DNA of 64,000 nucleotides from assembly GCF_002154725.1 (NCBI RefSeq), contig NZ_MTAW01000221.1, positions 62,001-126,000 of the forward strand, in the 5' to 3' direction. Position numbers and translations under genes: made by a program. Position 1 is the first letter of the stretch. Each line of letters opens with the position of its first letter. The notes below the pieces were generated by a model. The model saw only the letters and a program-made list of their open reading frames with translations. It did not search any database and was not told where the DNA came from. Shown here piece after piece: positions 26,161-36,583 of the stretch. Origin of the DNA: Nostoc sp. 106C (GTDB lineage Bacteria > Cyanobacteriota > Cyanobacteriia > Cyanobacteriales > Nostocaceae).

Positions 26161-26598
26161 ATGGAAGATTTAGAGCTATTTCACTTTCACCTTGAAAGAG
26201 CAATCTACATTTTAAACTTTCAAGATAAAAAATTAGCAGAATGTTGGGTAACCCAGCTTCACAGTAGCATGGGTTTTCAATATACAGAATCTTTTTTAAC
26301 AGCAGCAGTTCTTGAATTGTCTATAACTAATACTGAGACATTTCACTGGGTTTTAGATAACTTGCATGGCTGGAAACCCTACGCTCAATTACTAGCAGCA
26401 GTTACTAGATTTGTTCTCAAAAAACTTATTGAAAAAGGATTTATTCCTAGCCAAGACTTTAGTTTTGACGCTCAAGGTAAAATTTTAATGCATGAAAATA
26501 CCAAAACAGTAATCACGTCAGATACTTCCGATTCAGATAGACTCTTAATTGAAAAAGTCTTACTAACTCCCAAACAAGTTCATTCACTAACAAAATGA
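26161..26598 (+). CDS. Hypothetical protein
   Basis: A 145-aa soluble protein, predicted mainly helical (LERAIYILNFQDKKLAECWV; YAQLLAAVTRFVLKKLIEKG), with no signal peptide or catalytic motif I recognise. It overlaps the next gene by four bases (ATGA), so the two are translationally coupled. The partner belongs to a family named after the C-terminus of Mo-nitrogenase, common in nitrogen-fixing cyanobacteria, so a role near nitrogen metabolism is conceivable but unproven. Confidence 0.65.
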   Translation: MEDLELFHFHLERAIYILNFQDKKLAECWVTQLHSSMGFQYTESFLTAAVLELSITNTETFHWVLDNLHGWKPYAQLLAAVTRFVLKKLIEKGFIPSQDFSFDAQGKILMHENTKTVITSDTSDSDRLLIEKVLLTPKQVHSLTK

Positions 26599-26891
26599 TG
26601 TTTACCAGTAAATTCGCTTCAATTCAATTTCCCAAAGTTCTACTACAACCAGTCCGTCAACGCCTTGAATCCTTCAAAATAGAAAATTACCGATTAGCGC
26701 GATTACTCTGCAAGATTATTCCGGCCAGTTGTCCTTTTGAACGAGAAATTAAACTCTGCGATTGCACTATTGTTCACATTCCGCCTCTATGTAAGCTCAA
26801 TCCTTTCTACGAACAGTTAGTTGAGCTACGTTTCAAAGCTTTAAGTTATTTAGCAGATGAGCGTGGTGAAGATGTAACGATGTTTTGCTAA
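26595..26891 (+). CDS. Mo-dependent nitrogenase C-terminal family protein
   Basis: A 98-aa basic protein of the Mo-nitro_C family, typified by ENYRLARLLCKIIPASCPFERE and IPPLCKLNPFYEQLVELRFKALSYLAD. Members are small stand-alone proteins spread over many cyanobacteria, and their name reflects similarity to a nitrogenase C-terminal region; the biochemical role is unknown. Three conserved Cys (about residues 36, 42 and 53) are visible in the core. It overlaps the preceding gene by ATGA. A second ATG at 26598 is an equally possible start. Confidence 0.78.
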   Translation: MMFTSKFASIQFPKVLLQPVRQRLESFKIENYRLARLLCKIIPASCPFEREIKLCDCTIVHIPPLCKLNPFYEQLVELRFKALSYLADERGEDVTMFC

Positions 26892-26980
26892 CAGGTTTGC
26901 TTCCCGAATTAACATTTCTTTGATTCCCCAGTACCGAGCCTCAAATCCCTCTTTTTACGAATCTTTAGCCACTAAACCTA

Positions 26981-27193
26981 CTATTGCTGTAAGCTTTTCC
27001 AAAAATCTTGCTTTTCTGCCATATATTTAGCAATTTGTGCTCGATTTAAAGGTATAACTGTTGTTCCTGGACGAATAGGCTGTAATAGAGAATTCAGGCT
27101 GCAAGATGAATTGCTAGCCTTTCTATACACACAATTAAAACTTATACCAGGTATCCGAAAGTAATCGCCAATTCGTAATTGTTTAAAAGTCAT
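26981..27193 (-). CDS. Small hypothetical protein
   Basis: A 70-aa protein opening MTFKQLRIGDYFRIPG, a form seen in small cyanobacterial proteins of unknown function; two Cys (about residues 20 and 31) occur in the centre. A gagaat box lies about 3-8 bases before the ATG. It is isolated and convergent with the Mo-nitro_C family gene. Moderate confidence because it is short. Confidence 0.55.
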   Translation of the reverse strand: MTFKQLRIGDYFRIPGISFNCVYRKASNSSCSLNSLLQPIRPGTTVIPLNRAQIAKYMAEKQDFWKSLQQ

Positions 27194-27647
27194 AGAATTC
27201 TCAGATGATTATAGAAAATAACGGTTATAGAAGTAGAAACTGATGGAAATAATCTACACCGTTATCTTATATTTGCTTCGTGATGTCTATAGTTAATTCC
27301 ATCTGAATCCTCTATCAAACATTTAATTGGCGTGCACGTAGTAGCTATAATGCTTACTGTGTAATGATTATTTTTACTTCTGAGTTGTGAATTTTGAATT
27401 GCTTATATTTGGCAGGCTTTTTAGTTAGATGCACTTAACTCTCAGCCAAAAGCCCCTCAGCTACAGTCATTTACCATTCTCTAGTAAGGTGTTTTTTAGC
27501 CTTAAGAGTTAGCTCTCCCGGCAACAAAAAGCAAGATGTGATAGAATTGTACCAAAATATAGCAATTATTCAAGAGTAAATTGGAATAATTTTGCATTTT
27601 GTCAACTAGACGGGCTAAAATCTGCGATTTTTGGAGTTTTTTAGGTT
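27194..27647. other. Upstream region of gyrase/topoisomerase A gene
   Basis: About 450 bp without a gene. The DNA is AT-rich and should include divergent promoters for the small minus-strand gene and the topoisomerase gene. No regulatory RNA or repeat stands out. Confidence 0.5.
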
Positions 27648-30248
27648 ATGACAACCTCACAGGAGAGGATTATCCCGACAGATCTGCGGAACGAAATGTC
27701 CCGGTCTTATCTGGAATACGCCATGAGTGTGATTGTGGGTCGGGCGCTGCCAGATGCCAGGGATGGTCTGAAACCTGTGCATCGTCGCATCCTCTACGCA
27801 ATGCACGAGCTGGGTTTAACTCACGATCGCCCGTTTCGTAAATGCGCCCGTGTGGTTGGGGAAGTGTTGGGTAAATATCACCCCCACGGTGACACGGCGG
27901 TATATGATGCGTTGGTGCGGATGGCACAGGATTTTTCCATGCGATCGCCTTTAATCAACGGGCATGGTAATTTCGGTTCCGTAGATAACGATCCGCCAGC
28001 AGCAATGCGATACACAGAATGTCGCTTGCAAGCCTTAACTGGCACAGCCTTACTTCACGACATCGAATCGGAAACCGTAGATTTTATCGATAACTTCGAT
28101 GGTTCCCAACAAGAACCAACAGTTTTGCCAGCACGGATTCCGCAGTTGCTGCTGAATGGTTCCTCAGGGATTGCTGTGGGGATGGCAACTAATATCCCAC
28201 CGCACAATTTGGGTGAATTGATTGATGGATTAGTGGCATTGATTCACAATCCAGAAATCACCAATCTCCAGTTAATGCAGTATATCCACGGCCCAGACTT
28301 TCCCACTGGGGCCCAGGTGTTGGGGACGGCGGCGATTAAAGAAGCTTACACCACCGGGCGCGGTTCGATTACCATGCGCGGCGTGGCTAACATCGAAACG
28401 ATTGAACAAAGAGGCCGTCCGGAAAGAGAAGCAATTATTATCACAGAATTGCCTTATCAAACCAATAAAGCAGCATTAATTGAAAAAATTGCCGAGTTGG
28501 TAAATGACAAACGGATCGAGGGAATTGCAGATATTCGGGATGAAAGCGATCGCGATGGAATGCGAATCGTTATCGAACTCAAGCGCGATGCCTATCCGAG
28601 AGTAGTACTCAACAACCTCTACAAGCAAACCCCACTGCAAGCAAACTTTGGGGCCAACATGCTGGCGTTGGTGAATGGGGAACCCCAAACTCTCGCCATT
28701 AAGCAGTTCTTAGAAGTCTTTCTAGATTTCCGGATTGAATCGATTAATCGACGCACACGCTACGAACTGCGGAAAGCTGAAGAACGCGACCATATCCTGC
28801 AAGGATTGTTAATTGCCCTAGCGCATTTAGATGCAATTATTAACTTGATTCGTCATGCTTCTGATGCACCCACAGCCAAAGGTGAACTCATTACAACCTA
28901 TGGGCTTTCGGAAGTCCAAGCAGATGCAATTTTACAGATGCAACTACGGCGGTTAACAGCCTTAGAAGCAGATAAAATTCGTCAAGAACACGAAGATTTA
29001 CAAGCCCAAATTGCCGATCTGCAAGATATTTTGGCACGACGGGAAAGAGTGCTGACAATCATTGAAGACGAAGTTTCGCAAATCAAAACTAGCTTCGCCA
29101 CACCCCGACGCACAGTAATTACCCATGCGGAAGGAGAATTAGACGATCTTGACCTGATAGCAAATGAAAAAGCGATCATTTTGCTAACAGAGCAAGGTTA
29201 CATCAAACGGATGCCAGTCAACACCTTTGAAGCCCAAAGCCGTGCTACTAGAGGCAAAGCCGGGGCCAAGGTCAAAGATGATGACACCATTGAACATTTC
29301 CTCACTTGCTGCGATCACGACAGTATTTTATTCTTTAGCGATCGCGGAGTTGTCTACTGCCTGAAAGCTTATCAAATTCCTGTGGGTTCTCGTACTAGTC
29401 GCGGTACGCCAATTGTGCAAATGTTGCCGATTCCCAAGGAAGAAAAAATTACTTCCATTGTCCCAGTTGACGAATTTAGCAGCGAAGAATTCTTGGTGAT
29501 GCTAACCAAAGGTGGCAATATCAAGAAAACGGTATTGGAAGCATTTAGTAATATCCGGGCCAACGGCTTAATTGCGATTTCCTTAGAAGAAGGCGACCAA
29601 CTACGCTGGGTACGACGCGCTAAGGTAGAAGACAGTGTAATTGTGGGTTCTCGTCATGGGATGGCAATTCACTTTCGCTGTAACCATGAACAACTGCGTC
29701 CTCTAGGTAGGGCGACTCGTGGTGTAAAATCCATGAAACTGAAAGCTGGGGATGAATTGGTGGGTATGGATATCCTCCCAGCAGAAATTCTTGATACCTT
29801 GAGTACAGTTACAGAAACAGAAGGCGACATCGAAGAAATCATCGAAATCGAAGAAATCGAAATTGAAGAATCCACAGAAGTCCCAGCTAACGCTAGTACT
29901 GGACCTTGGGTTTTGGTAATTACGATGGGTGGATATGGAAAGCGCGTACCAGTTGCCCAATTCCGCTTGCAAAATCGAGCCGGTCAAGGCTTAATGGCAA
30001 CCAAATTCAAAAACCGCAAAACCAAAGACAAATTAGCCACCTTGCAGATTGTCAACAGCGATGATGAAATCATGATGGTCACAAATCGCGGTATTATTAT
30101 TCGCCAGGCAGTAAATGCGATTTCCATACAATCGCGATCGGCAACAGGCGTGAGAGTACAGCGTCTAGACGAAGATGATGCCATCACCGGAGTAGCAATA
30201 GTTCCTCCTGATACTGGCGATACTGGTGAATTAGAAGAGGCAGAATGA
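27648..30248 (+). CDS. gyrA: DNA gyrase subunit A (type IIA topoisomerase A subunit)
   Basis: An 866-aa type IIA topoisomerase subunit that cuts and religates DNA. The catalytic Tyr122 sits in AAMRYTE, numbering as in E. coli GyrA. The quinolone-determining region reads [13 protein letters not shown], with Thr at 83 (Ser in E. coli) and Asp at 87. The C-terminal beta-pinwheel starts near residue 500. The GyrA box, normally QRRGGKG, appears as QSRATRG (530-536), so DNA wrapping may be weakened and a ParC-like role is possible. An acidic insert rich in Glu/Ile lies at about 726-745. Monocistronic, with a strong terminator. Confidence 0.88.
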   Translation: MTTSQERIIPTDLRNEMSRSYLEYAMSVIVGRALPDARDGLKPVHRRILYAMHELGLTHDRPFRKCARVVGEVLGKYHPHGDTAVYDALVRMAQDFSMRSPLINGHGNFGSVDNDPPAAMRYTECRLQALTGTALLHDIESETVDFIDNFDGSQQEPTVLPARIPQLLLNGSSGIAVGMATNIPPHNLGELIDGLVALIHNPEITNLQLMQYIHGPDFPTGAQVLGTAAIKEAYTTGRGSITMRGVANIETIEQRGRPEREAIIITELPYQTNKAALIEKIAELVNDKRIEGIADIRDESDRDGMRIVIELKRDAYPRVVLNNLYKQTPLQANFGANMLALVNGEPQTLAIKQFLEVFLDFRIESINRRTRYELRKAEERDHILQGLLIALAHLDAIINLIRHASDAPTAKGELITTYGLSEVQADAILQMQLRRLTALEADKIRQEHEDLQAQIADLQDILARRERVLTIIEDEVSQIKTSFATPRRTVITHAEGELDDLDLIANEKAIILLTEQGYIKRMPVNTFEAQSRATRGKAGAKVKDDDTIEHFLTCCDHDSILFFSDRGVVYCLKAYQIPVGSRTSRGTPIVQMLPIPKEEKITSIVPVDEFSSEEFLVMLTKGGNIKKTVLEAFSNIRANGLIAISLEEGDQLRWVRRAKVEDSVIVGSRHGMAIHFRCNHEQLRPLGRATRGVKSMKLKAGDELVGMDILPAEILDTLSTVTETEGDIEEIIEIEEIEIEESTEVPANASTGPWVLVITMGGYGKRVPVAQFRLQNRAGQGLMATKFKNRKTKDKLATLQIVNSDDEIMMVTNRGIIIRQAVNAISIQSRSATGVRVQRLDEDDAITGVAIVPPDTGDTGELEEAE

Positions 30249-30287
30249 AGTATAGACCTTTGGCATAAGTCGATTTTTTAGATATCG

Positions 30288-30346
30288 AACCACAGATGAA
30301 CACAGATGAACACAGATAAAGATCGGTGTTCATCTGTGGTTTTTTA
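30288..30346 (+). terminator. Intrinsic terminator after gyrA
   Basis: aaccacagatgaacac (30288-30303) pairs with gtgttcatctgtggtt (30326-30341), and the stem runs into ttttttatt. The loop has two further copies of cacagatgaa/cacagataa, so alternative stems are possible. Confidence 0.8.
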
Positions 30347-30375
30347 TTCTTATTCGGATTTTTGCAAGAAATATT

Positions 30376-31938
30376 ATGAAGTATCAAGCAAAAAAACTAT
30401 TTTTATCCTTTAACCTTTACGCTTTATCCTTGATCGCTGGGGTATTGATGGGGCTGACTGTAGCCCCTGTGGGTGCTTGGTTCCTAGCTTGGATTGCCCT
30501 TGCCCCCCTTTGGGTTTTAGTTGTTCAACAAAGTAGGCAATTAGAAGGAAAAAGGCGAAAGTTCTTCCTTTTACCTTTATTGTGGGGTATTGGTTATCAC
30601 GGGTTAGCTTTATTTTGGATTACAGGCATCCATCCGATGAATTGGTTGGGTGTTCCTTGGCTGGCGAGTTTGGCAATTACCGTTTTCTGTTGGACATTCG
30701 TAACTCTTTGGGGGGCAGCAATAGTCGCTGTTTGGGCGGCTTTAATGCTTCGTTTAGCTAGCTCAAAACCACTTTTGCGAGTGCTGATTGGCACAGCTAT
30801 CTGGTGCGCGCTAGAAGGACTTTGGAGTGCTGGTGCTTTATGGTGGAGTTCTCTTTCTTATACACAAAGTCCGCATAATCTAGTAATTTTACACCTGGGT
30901 CAACTGACTGGACCGAGTGCTATTACAGCCGCAATTGTTGCCGTGAATGGCTTAATTGCAGAGGCGTGGCTTCACCGCCAGCAAGCGAAGAGTTACTCTC
31001 ATAAATATTTAGCGATCGCTGTTGGATTATTCATTACCTTACACCTCATCGGTTTTAGCTTATACAGTATTCCCCTCAGCAAATCCCCAGAAAAAGCTTT
31101 AAAAGTAGGAATTGTTCAAGGTAATATTCCTAACATCATTAAACTGCGACCAGAAGGTTTGCGTCGGGCGATCGCAGGTTACACCGATGGCTATTTAACT
31201 TTAGCAGATCAAGGTGTAGATGCAGTCCTTACCCCAGAAGGAGCCTTACCTTTTTTCCAGCGTAACTTGAGCGAAACTCCGATTGTTTCAGCAATCCGGG
31301 AAAAAGGCGTGGTTGCTTGGATTGGTGCTTTTGGAGAACGAGGACGCAGCTATACAAATAGCTTGTTTACTTATACTGGTAACGGAGAAGTTTTTAGCCG
31401 CTACGACAAAACCAAGCTAGTACCCTTGGGCGAATATATCCCCTTTGAGGCGATTTTAGGTCAAATTATTCAGCGCTTGTCACCACTGGATGAACACCAA
31501 GTTCCGGGTTCACCCAATCAGCTATTTGATACTCCTTTTGGTCGAGCGATCGCTGGTATTTGTTACGACTCAGCTTTTTCGGCACAATTTCGCCGTCAAG
31601 CGGCTGCGGGTGGGCAATTTATCCTCAGTTCCTCTAATGATGCTCATTATACTGCCGCAATGCCATTTCAGCACCATGCACAGGATATGATGCGAGCAAT
31701 TGAAACCGATAGATGGTCAGTGCGGGCGACTAATACAGGGTACTCAGCGTTTATCGATCCTCACGGTAGAACTTTGTGGATATCTGGATATAATAGCTAC
31801 CAAACCCATGCTGAAACTATTTATCAACGGCAAACCCAAACTTTATATGTGCGGTGGGGTGATTGGTTGACACCCTTGTTGTTAGGTTTAGGTGTATTGG
31901 GGTGGTTTTGGCAGAAAAAATTAAATCCTTTGGTATAG
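30376..31938 (+). CDS. lnt: Apolipoprotein N-acyltransferase
   Basis: A 520-aa inner-membrane enzyme that transfers the third acyl chain to the N-terminal Cys of lipoproteins. Multiple N-terminal membrane helices (about residues 10-235) precede a nitrilase-like domain (about 242-495). The catalytic triad is visible: Glu288 in TPEGALPF, Lys345 in YDKTKLVPLGEY and Cys396 in GICYDSAF. Length matches the family. The window also encodes at least two lipoproteins that would be its substrates. Confidence 0.93.
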   Translation: MKYQAKKLFLSFNLYALSLIAGVLMGLTVAPVGAWFLAWIALAPLWVLVVQQSRQLEGKRRKFFLLPLLWGIGYHGLALFWITGIHPMNWLGVPWLASLAITVFCWTFVTLWGAAIVAVWAALMLRLASSKPLLRVLIGTAIWCALEGLWSAGALWWSSLSYTQSPHNLVILHLGQLTGPSAITAAIVAVNGLIAEAWLHRQQAKSYSHKYLAIAVGLFITLHLIGFSLYSIPLSKSPEKALKVGIVQGNIPNIIKLRPEGLRRAIAGYTDGYLTLADQGVDAVLTPEGALPFFQRNLSETPIVSAIREKGVVAWIGAFGERGRSYTNSLFTYTGNGEVFSRYDKTKLVPLGEYIPFEAILGQIIQRLSPLDEHQVPGSPNQLFDTPFGRAIAGICYDSAFSAQFRRQAAAGGQFILSSSNDAHYTAAMPFQHHAQDMMRAIETDRWSVRATNTGYSAFIDPHGRTLWISGYNSYQTHAETIYQRQTQTLYVRWGDWLTPLLLGLGVLGWFWQKKLNPLV

Positions 31939-32038
31939 TTTTAGATGCTTTAGTTAAAGATATATTCTGACAGAATGATGGCGATCGCAAGTTGTGATCG
32001 TAAAATCGAGGGGTTAGCCAAACTGGAGGGATTGTGTC

Positions 32039-32374
32039 ATGGAAGACTTCCCGCAACGCAAGCTGTTATCTGCTCTCAGTCATGGAGCGATATTTTTTAG
32101 TTCTACGATTGTATCTATTGGCATACCAATTGCAATTTTGTTAATCAGCAACGACCCCGTTGTGAAAGACAATGCCAGAGAATCTCTGAATTTTCACATC
32201 AACCTTTATATTTATGCACTGATCTTTGGATTGCTGACTCTGGTGGGGATTGGGATTGTGCTGTTGATTGCCTTGTGGGCTATCAGTATCATCATGCCAA
32301 TTATTGCTATTGTCAAAATTTTGAGCGATCGCGATGTATTGTATCGCTACCCGTTTATCTTTCGCTTGGTTTAA
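32039..32374 (+). CDS. DUF4870 family membrane protein
   Basis: A 111-aa protein with about three membrane helices (residues 10-40, 55-90 and a short C-terminal one). The motif KDNARESLNFHINLYIYA is characteristic of DUF4870, a Tic20-like small membrane family common in bacteria; function unknown. A ggaggga sequence precedes the ATG. It converges with the PstS-like gene (31 bp between stops). Confidence 0.82.
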   Translation: MEDFPQRKLLSALSHGAIFFSSTIVSIGIPIAILLISNDPVVKDNARESLNFHINLYIYALIFGLLTLVGIGIVLLIALWAISIIMPIIAIVKILSDRDVLYRYPFIFRLV

Positions 32375-32405
32375 GGCGATCGCTGCCATTTTCAGAACAG
32401 CAATT

Positions 32406-33407
32406 TTAGCGAAGTCTGACAAATCCTGCTTTATCGAGCAACTCTTGTCCCTGATTTGTCAATAGCAAGTTAGCATAAGCTTCCCCTGCTTGTTGTTCAA
32501 ATTGTCCATTTTCTTTCACAACCACCACCAAGCGGCGGCTAAAGGGATATTCACCATTGCGAAAAGCATCATTATTTACTTGATTACGCTTCCCTGGACA
32601 TTCCGAAGCTGATACTAAAGGGAGTTTGTAGGGGGGAGTCAGTTTGCTAGATTGACGACCTATCGGTAATGGTTTAACACCACACTGTGGTACTAATAGC
32701 GTTGCAGAAGACCAATAAATCCCAGCCGGATCGGTAGCGACTTTACGTATAGCCTCGGTTGTGGTGAGTGTAAGTTTGAAGCGATCGCCACTATCTCGGC
32801 CCTGTTTGCCATAAAGCTGGATTTTCAAGTCTGGCCCGCCAACTTCTCGCCAATTGGTAATTTTGCCAGCAAAGATATTGTCATATTGATCTACAGTCAG
32901 ACCAGGAATGTCCAAACTAGGATGGACAACTGCTACTAGTCCATCAATAGCCACTGGAATTTCTCTCAACTTCAAGCCACGTTTTTGCGCTTCTTCATAC
33001 TCATTGTTGGCCAGTGGACGAGAAGATTGGGCAAACTCCAGTTGACTTTTCAGCAACATTGAAATTCCTGTTGCAGAACTAGGTGCTTCTTTTTCAGGGT
33101 TAGTATACCGTAACTGAAACTGCGGCCAGACGCTTTGAATTACTGGGTCAATTTCTTTACGTATAGGTGCCCAAGTGGTACTACCACCGTAGCTAATTAA
33201 ACCCCTAGGAACATTTTGAACTTGAGCAAAGGTCTGAGGATTAGATAATTGGGAATGAGTTGACCCAGTTGAAGTATTATTGCTGGTTTTTAGTAGACTG
33301 GTGGCAATACCAGAGTATTTGGCAAACCACCAAAAACCACTTCCAACTAGCCCAATCGTAATTACAAAAGCTAGCAAAAGAAGGGTGGTTTCATTCTTTT
33401 TTGACAT
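32406..33407 (-). CDS. PstS-like substrate-binding protein (membrane-anchored)
   Basis: A 333-aa protein with one N-terminal membrane helix (about 8-30) and a PBP-like domain. The motifs ISYGGSTTWAPI, FAQSSRPL and VDQYDNIFAGKITNWREVGG are those of phosphate-binding PstS/SphX-type proteins. It has no lipobox and keeps a transmembrane anchor. There are no pst permease or ATPase genes nearby, so phosphate uptake partners would be elsewhere; sensing or another oxyanion is also possible. Preceded by a long spacer upstream, single-gene unit. Confidence 0.82.
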   Translation of the reverse strand: MSKKNETTLLLLAFVITIGLVGSGFWWFAKYSGIATSLLKTSNNTSTGSTHSQLSNPQTFAQVQNVPRGLISYGGSTTWAPIRKEIDPVIQSVWPQFQLRYTNPEKEAPSSATGISMLLKSQLEFAQSSRPLANNEYEEAQKRGLKLREIPVAIDGLVAVVHPSLDIPGLTVDQYDNIFAGKITNWREVGGPDLKIQLYGKQGRDSGDRFKLTLTTTEAIRKVATDPAGIYWSSATLLVPQCGVKPLPIGRQSSKLTPPYKLPLVSASECPGKRNQVNNDAFRNGEYPFSRRLVVVVKENGQFEQQAGEAYANLLLTNQGQELLDKAGFVRLR

Positions 33408-33550
33408 ATTTGTAAATTTCTTGATAGACCGCTTCTGTGTTTATATTTCCCAAGTTAGATTTCTAACTTCTTGTTGACACCCGAAAGGTGGCTAGCCTAT
33501 GGGTAGAAGTCGAGAATCTCGCAGCCCATCAAAATTAATTAAATCAACTA

Positions 33551-34063
33551 CTAAGGACAAAACAAAGTATCACGAGTATCCCGCCCTGTTGTGGGATTAG
33601 CACCTTTAGCTACCCGGCATAATTTTTTTTGCTCATCCGGACGCAGCAGTACATCAGTAAAATCTGCTCCATCAACGATCGCACCATCAAACTTAGCATT
33701 CGCTGCAAAAGCACCTTCCAATACTGCATTGGTCAAATTTGCTTTAATAAAGCGAGCCGAATCTAAAGTAGCATTGGTGAGATTAGCTCCCTCGAAATTT
33801 GCTGATTCTAGATTAGCGGCAAAAAAGCTAACACCGCTCAAGTTGGCTTTACTGAAGTTGCTCTTTTTGAGATTAGCTTTAGTAAAGCTAGAGTCTGTTA
33901 AATCTCGTCCAGAGAAATCAGATTCTACCAAAATTTCTTTGTTGTATTCGAGCGCCAAAGCTGTGGGCGCACAACCTATAATTGCGGTGATGCCAAGTAA
34001 TCCCCAAAGCACTACACTGAGTACACTTTTCCAGATCCGAAGACTTAATCTCTTATTCATCAT
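33551..34063 (-). CDS. Secreted/lumenal pentapeptide repeat protein
   Basis: A 170-aa protein starting at the ATG at 34063 (MMNKRLSL), with a signal peptide ending near TALALEYN. About 12 pentapeptide A(N/D)LXX units follow (residues about 45-135; [16 protein letters not shown] is typical), giving a right-handed beta helix. The C-terminal module with two Cys (LCRVAKG ... LFCP) is found in thylakoid-lumen pentapeptide proteins. The longer frame to 34138 would overlap the divergent YraN gene. Function of these lumenal proteins is unknown. Confidence 0.82.
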   Translation of the reverse strand: MMNKRLSLRIWKSVLSVVLWGLLGITAIIGCAPTALALEYNKEILVESDFSGRDLTDSSFTKANLKKSNFSKANLSGVSFFAANLESANFEGANLTNATLDSARFIKANLTNAVLEGAFAANAKFDGAIVDGADFTDVLLRPDEQKKLCRVAKGANPTTGRDTRDTLFCP

Positions 34064-34074
34064 ATTTTCAGACA

Positions 34075-34578
34075 ATGGCGAACCCTCCTGCATCTCATTA
34101 TCCCGACATTGGTGACCTAGGTGAAGACCTAGTAGCACAATGGCTGCAATCTACAGGTTGGTTAATTCTCCATCGTCGCTTTTTTTGCCGTTGGGGAGAA
34201 ATCGATATTATTGCCCAATATGATGGAATACAGGAGCCAATTAACTCTGTCCCTCTCCATCACTCAACCTTGGCATTTGTGGAAGTTAAAACTCGTAGTC
34301 CAGGTAATTGGGATTTAGGGGGAAAAAGTGCTATCACTCCCAAAAAGCAAACAAAACTTTGGCGTACCGCTGAGATGTTTTTAGCTAATTACCCGGAAAA
34401 GGCAGATTACTCATGCAGATTTGACGTTGCTATTGTCTGCTGCCAAAGGATTACAAACAAGTTTTCTGAAGTAACATTTACCCAGAAAGCTCTAGCCAGT
34501 TCATTAGTAGCTGGTTACGAGTTCCTACTCCAAGAATACATTCCTGCCGCTTTCGACTCTGTAGTTGATAACGCGTAA
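34075..34578 (+). CDS. YraN family (UPF0102) endonuclease-like protein
   Basis: A 167-aa protein of the UPF0102/YraN family, with the nuclease-like core [37 protein letters not shown] (Asp, Glu-x-Lys arrangement of a Holliday-resolvase-like fold). Its biological role is still unclear. A 19-residue insert (PINSVPLHH) separates the two catalytic strands, as in other cyanobacterial copies. Divergent from the pentapeptide protein gene with only about 11 bp between starts, so promoters lie within the coding regions. Confidence 0.85.
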   Translation: MANPPASHYPDIGDLGEDLVAQWLQSTGWLILHRRFFCRWGEIDIIAQYDGIQEPINSVPLHHSTLAFVEVKTRSPGNWDLGGKSAITPKKQTKLWRTAEMFLANYPEKADYSCRFDVAIVCCQRITNKFSEVTFTQKALASSLVAGYEFLLQEYIPAAFDSVVDNA

Positions 34579-34592
34579 TTGCTCCCCAAATT

Positions 34593-34654
34593 GTAGGGGC
34601 ACGGCGTAAATAAGATATCTATATAAACGAAGTCTTGAGATGCCGTGCCCCTAC
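34593..34654. terminator. Hairpin between convergent genes
   Basis: gtaggggcacggc (34593-34605) and gccgtgcccctac (34642-34654) are perfect 13-bp arms separated by 36 bases. It lies between the convergent YraN gene and the minus-strand hypothetical gene. Bidirectional termination is likely; the sequence is also a common dispersed repeat. Confidence 0.6.
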
Positions 34655-34700
34655 TTGTGGATTAATTTATTTTGTGGTATTTCCTTATAGTCAAAGGTGA

Positions 34701-35090
34701 TTACGCTAATGTTTCGGGACAGTAGCCTAATCCTCGAACAAACTGTTGCCGGAATGCCTCAATTTCCTCTCTTTCTGGGCTACCATGAGAAACAATGGCT
34801 ACTTGGTAGCGACGCATTACGTCTACAGGACACTGCCCCGCTTCTAAACTCCAAAGTGCCATTTGCACCCTCATTGGTGGCTCGTAGCTAATTCCTAACT
34901 CATTGAGAAAAGCGCGAAAGTCACCATCAACCTGAGGTGAGACTTGACCTTTGAGTTTGATCCTCACCACCCAGCCATCTATTTGATGAATTACGGTGAC
35001 GAAGGAAACAGGCATCTGGGGTCTGCCATGCAGGTATTGAACGACCCTCAGAGTTAGACTGGCATTTGCCAGGTAATACAAGTATTCCAT
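34701..35090 (-). CDS. Conserved hypothetical protein
   Basis: A 129-aa soluble protein starting at the ATG at 35090 (MEYLYYLANASL); a TTG start eight codons earlier is possible. It has an alternating strand pattern (VSFVTVIHQIDGWVVRIKLKG) and two Cys. I recognise no family with certainty. It is divergent from queA across about 220-300 bp. Confidence 0.6.
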   Translation of the reverse strand: MEYLYYLANASLTLRVVQYLHGRPQMPVSFVTVIHQIDGWVVRIKLKGQVSPQVDGDFRAFLNELGISYEPPMRVQMALWSLEAGQCPVDVMRRYQVAIVSHGSPEREEIEAFRQQFVRGLGYCPETLA

Positions 35091-35308
35091 GTTGGTGCTT
35101 GGGATCAAAGCCAATCCTACATCTCTATATTCGTCAATAAATGCTAGATCCCGGTAGGGTAAAAGCCCCCGTTTTTAGATAGGGAGTTTTACCCAATTTT
35201 TATATCGGGGTTTCCGTGTTACGTAATAGTATCGATCTTAAAATCTAGGAATTAAATTGAGCAACGATCCCCAGGAGTTTCATCAATCAGGAAAGCTCAA
35301 ACAGGCTT

Positions 35309-36487
35309 ATGAATGCAGACTCAATCTCAATGAAGCAACAAATAACACAGGAAAATTTGAACTATACCTCGAAAAGAGAAGTCGAAAATGTGAACTTAGA
35401 CTGTTCATTAGCTGGGTATGACTACGAACTTCCGCCCGAACTCATTGCCCAAAATCCAGTAGTACCTAGAGATAGCTCCCGGTTACTAGTAGTAAATTCC
35501 CGAAGTATACACCATCTTTTCCGCGATCTGCCAGAATTTTTACGGCCAGGCGATTTACTGATAATGAACAATACAAAAGTTATCCCGGCTCGGCTATATG
35601 GTCGTAAATCTACTGGTGCGGAAATTGAGGTGTTAATGTTAGAGGAACGGCAGTATAACTGTTGGTTAGCTTTAGTCAAACCAGGAAAACGCTTCACAAA
35701 AGGCGCAAAGATTATTTTTGAACCAAGAGGAGGTGGGGGAGCAAATTCTGCCTCATCCCCTTCTTCCCTCACAGCTACGGTACTAGAAACAGATCCGGCG
35801 ACTGGGGGACGGCTATTGCAATTTGAAGTGCCAGAGGGAGTTTCTTTAGTGCAATTGTTAGAGGTATTTGGTGAAGTACCTTTACCGCCTTACATCAGTG
35901 CATCTGAAGCTGGTGACGAACAGTATCAAACTGTTTATGCCAAATATCCAGGAGCGATCGCAGCGCCAACGGCAGGACTACACTTTACCCCAGAATTACT
36001 AGAAAAGTTGCGCGATCGCGGCATTAATCAAGCTTTTATTACACTGCACGTTGGGGTGGGAACATTTCGCCCAGTGGAAGTGGAAGATGTCACTAGCCAC
36101 CACATGCATGAAGAATGGATTGAAGTCCCCGCCTCAACAGTAGAGCAGATTAAGGCTACTAAAGCAGCAGGTGGTCGGATTATTGCTGTGGGCACAACGG
36201 CAGTACGAGCTTTAGAAGGGGCAGCGCAATCTGGGACATTACAACCATATTGTGGTAAGACAAACTTATTTATCTATCCTGGTTATCAATGGCGGGTAGT
36301 AGATGGTTTAATTACTAATTTTCACTTGCCACGCTCTAGCTTGTTGATGTTAGTGAGTGCTTTGATTGGTAGAGAAAAATTGTTAAATATATACCAAGAA
36401 GCGATCGCTGCTCGGTATCGTTTCTATTCTTTTGGCGATGCCATGTTAATTTTGCCAGAAGCAGTCAGAAATTCAAGTTCTGAGTGA
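35309..36487 (+). CDS. queA: S-adenosylmethionine:tRNA ribosyltransferase-isomerase
   Basis: QueA makes epoxyqueuosine in tRNA by transferring the ribose of SAM. Typical motifs are [12 protein letters not shown] near the N-terminus, [30 protein letters not shown], and [18 protein letters not shown]. The frame from 35309 codes 392 aa, longer than usual; the GTG at 35390 (reading [16 protein letters not shown]) would give 365 aa, nearer the family. I keep the long frame but favour the GTG. Between residues 150 and 165 there is a short Ser-rich insertion. Confidence 0.92.
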   Translation: MNADSISMKQQITQENLNYTSKREVENVNLDCSLAGYDYELPPELIAQNPVVPRDSSRLLVVNSRSIHHLFRDLPEFLRPGDLLIMNNTKVIPARLYGRKSTGAEIEVLMLEERQYNCWLALVKPGKRFTKGAKIIFEPRGGGGANSASSPSSLTATVLETDPATGGRLLQFEVPEGVSLVQLLEVFGEVPLPPYISASEAGDEQYQTVYAKYPGAIAAPTAGLHFTPELLEKLRDRGINQAFITLHVGVGTFRPVEVEDVTSHHMHEEWIEVPASTVEQIKATKAAGGRIIAVGTTAVRALEGAAQSGTLQPYCGKTNLFIYPGYQWRVVDGLITNFHLPRSSLLMLVSALIGREKLLNIYQEAIAARYRFYSFGDAMLILPEAVRNSSSE

Positions 36488-36583
36488 GGTATTTAAAATC
36501 TTTAAATTTGACTTTTAATTTTTCATGTTGTGGTGGGTACTCTGACTTATAAGGATCTAACAATAAGTACAGGCCTGCCACTC

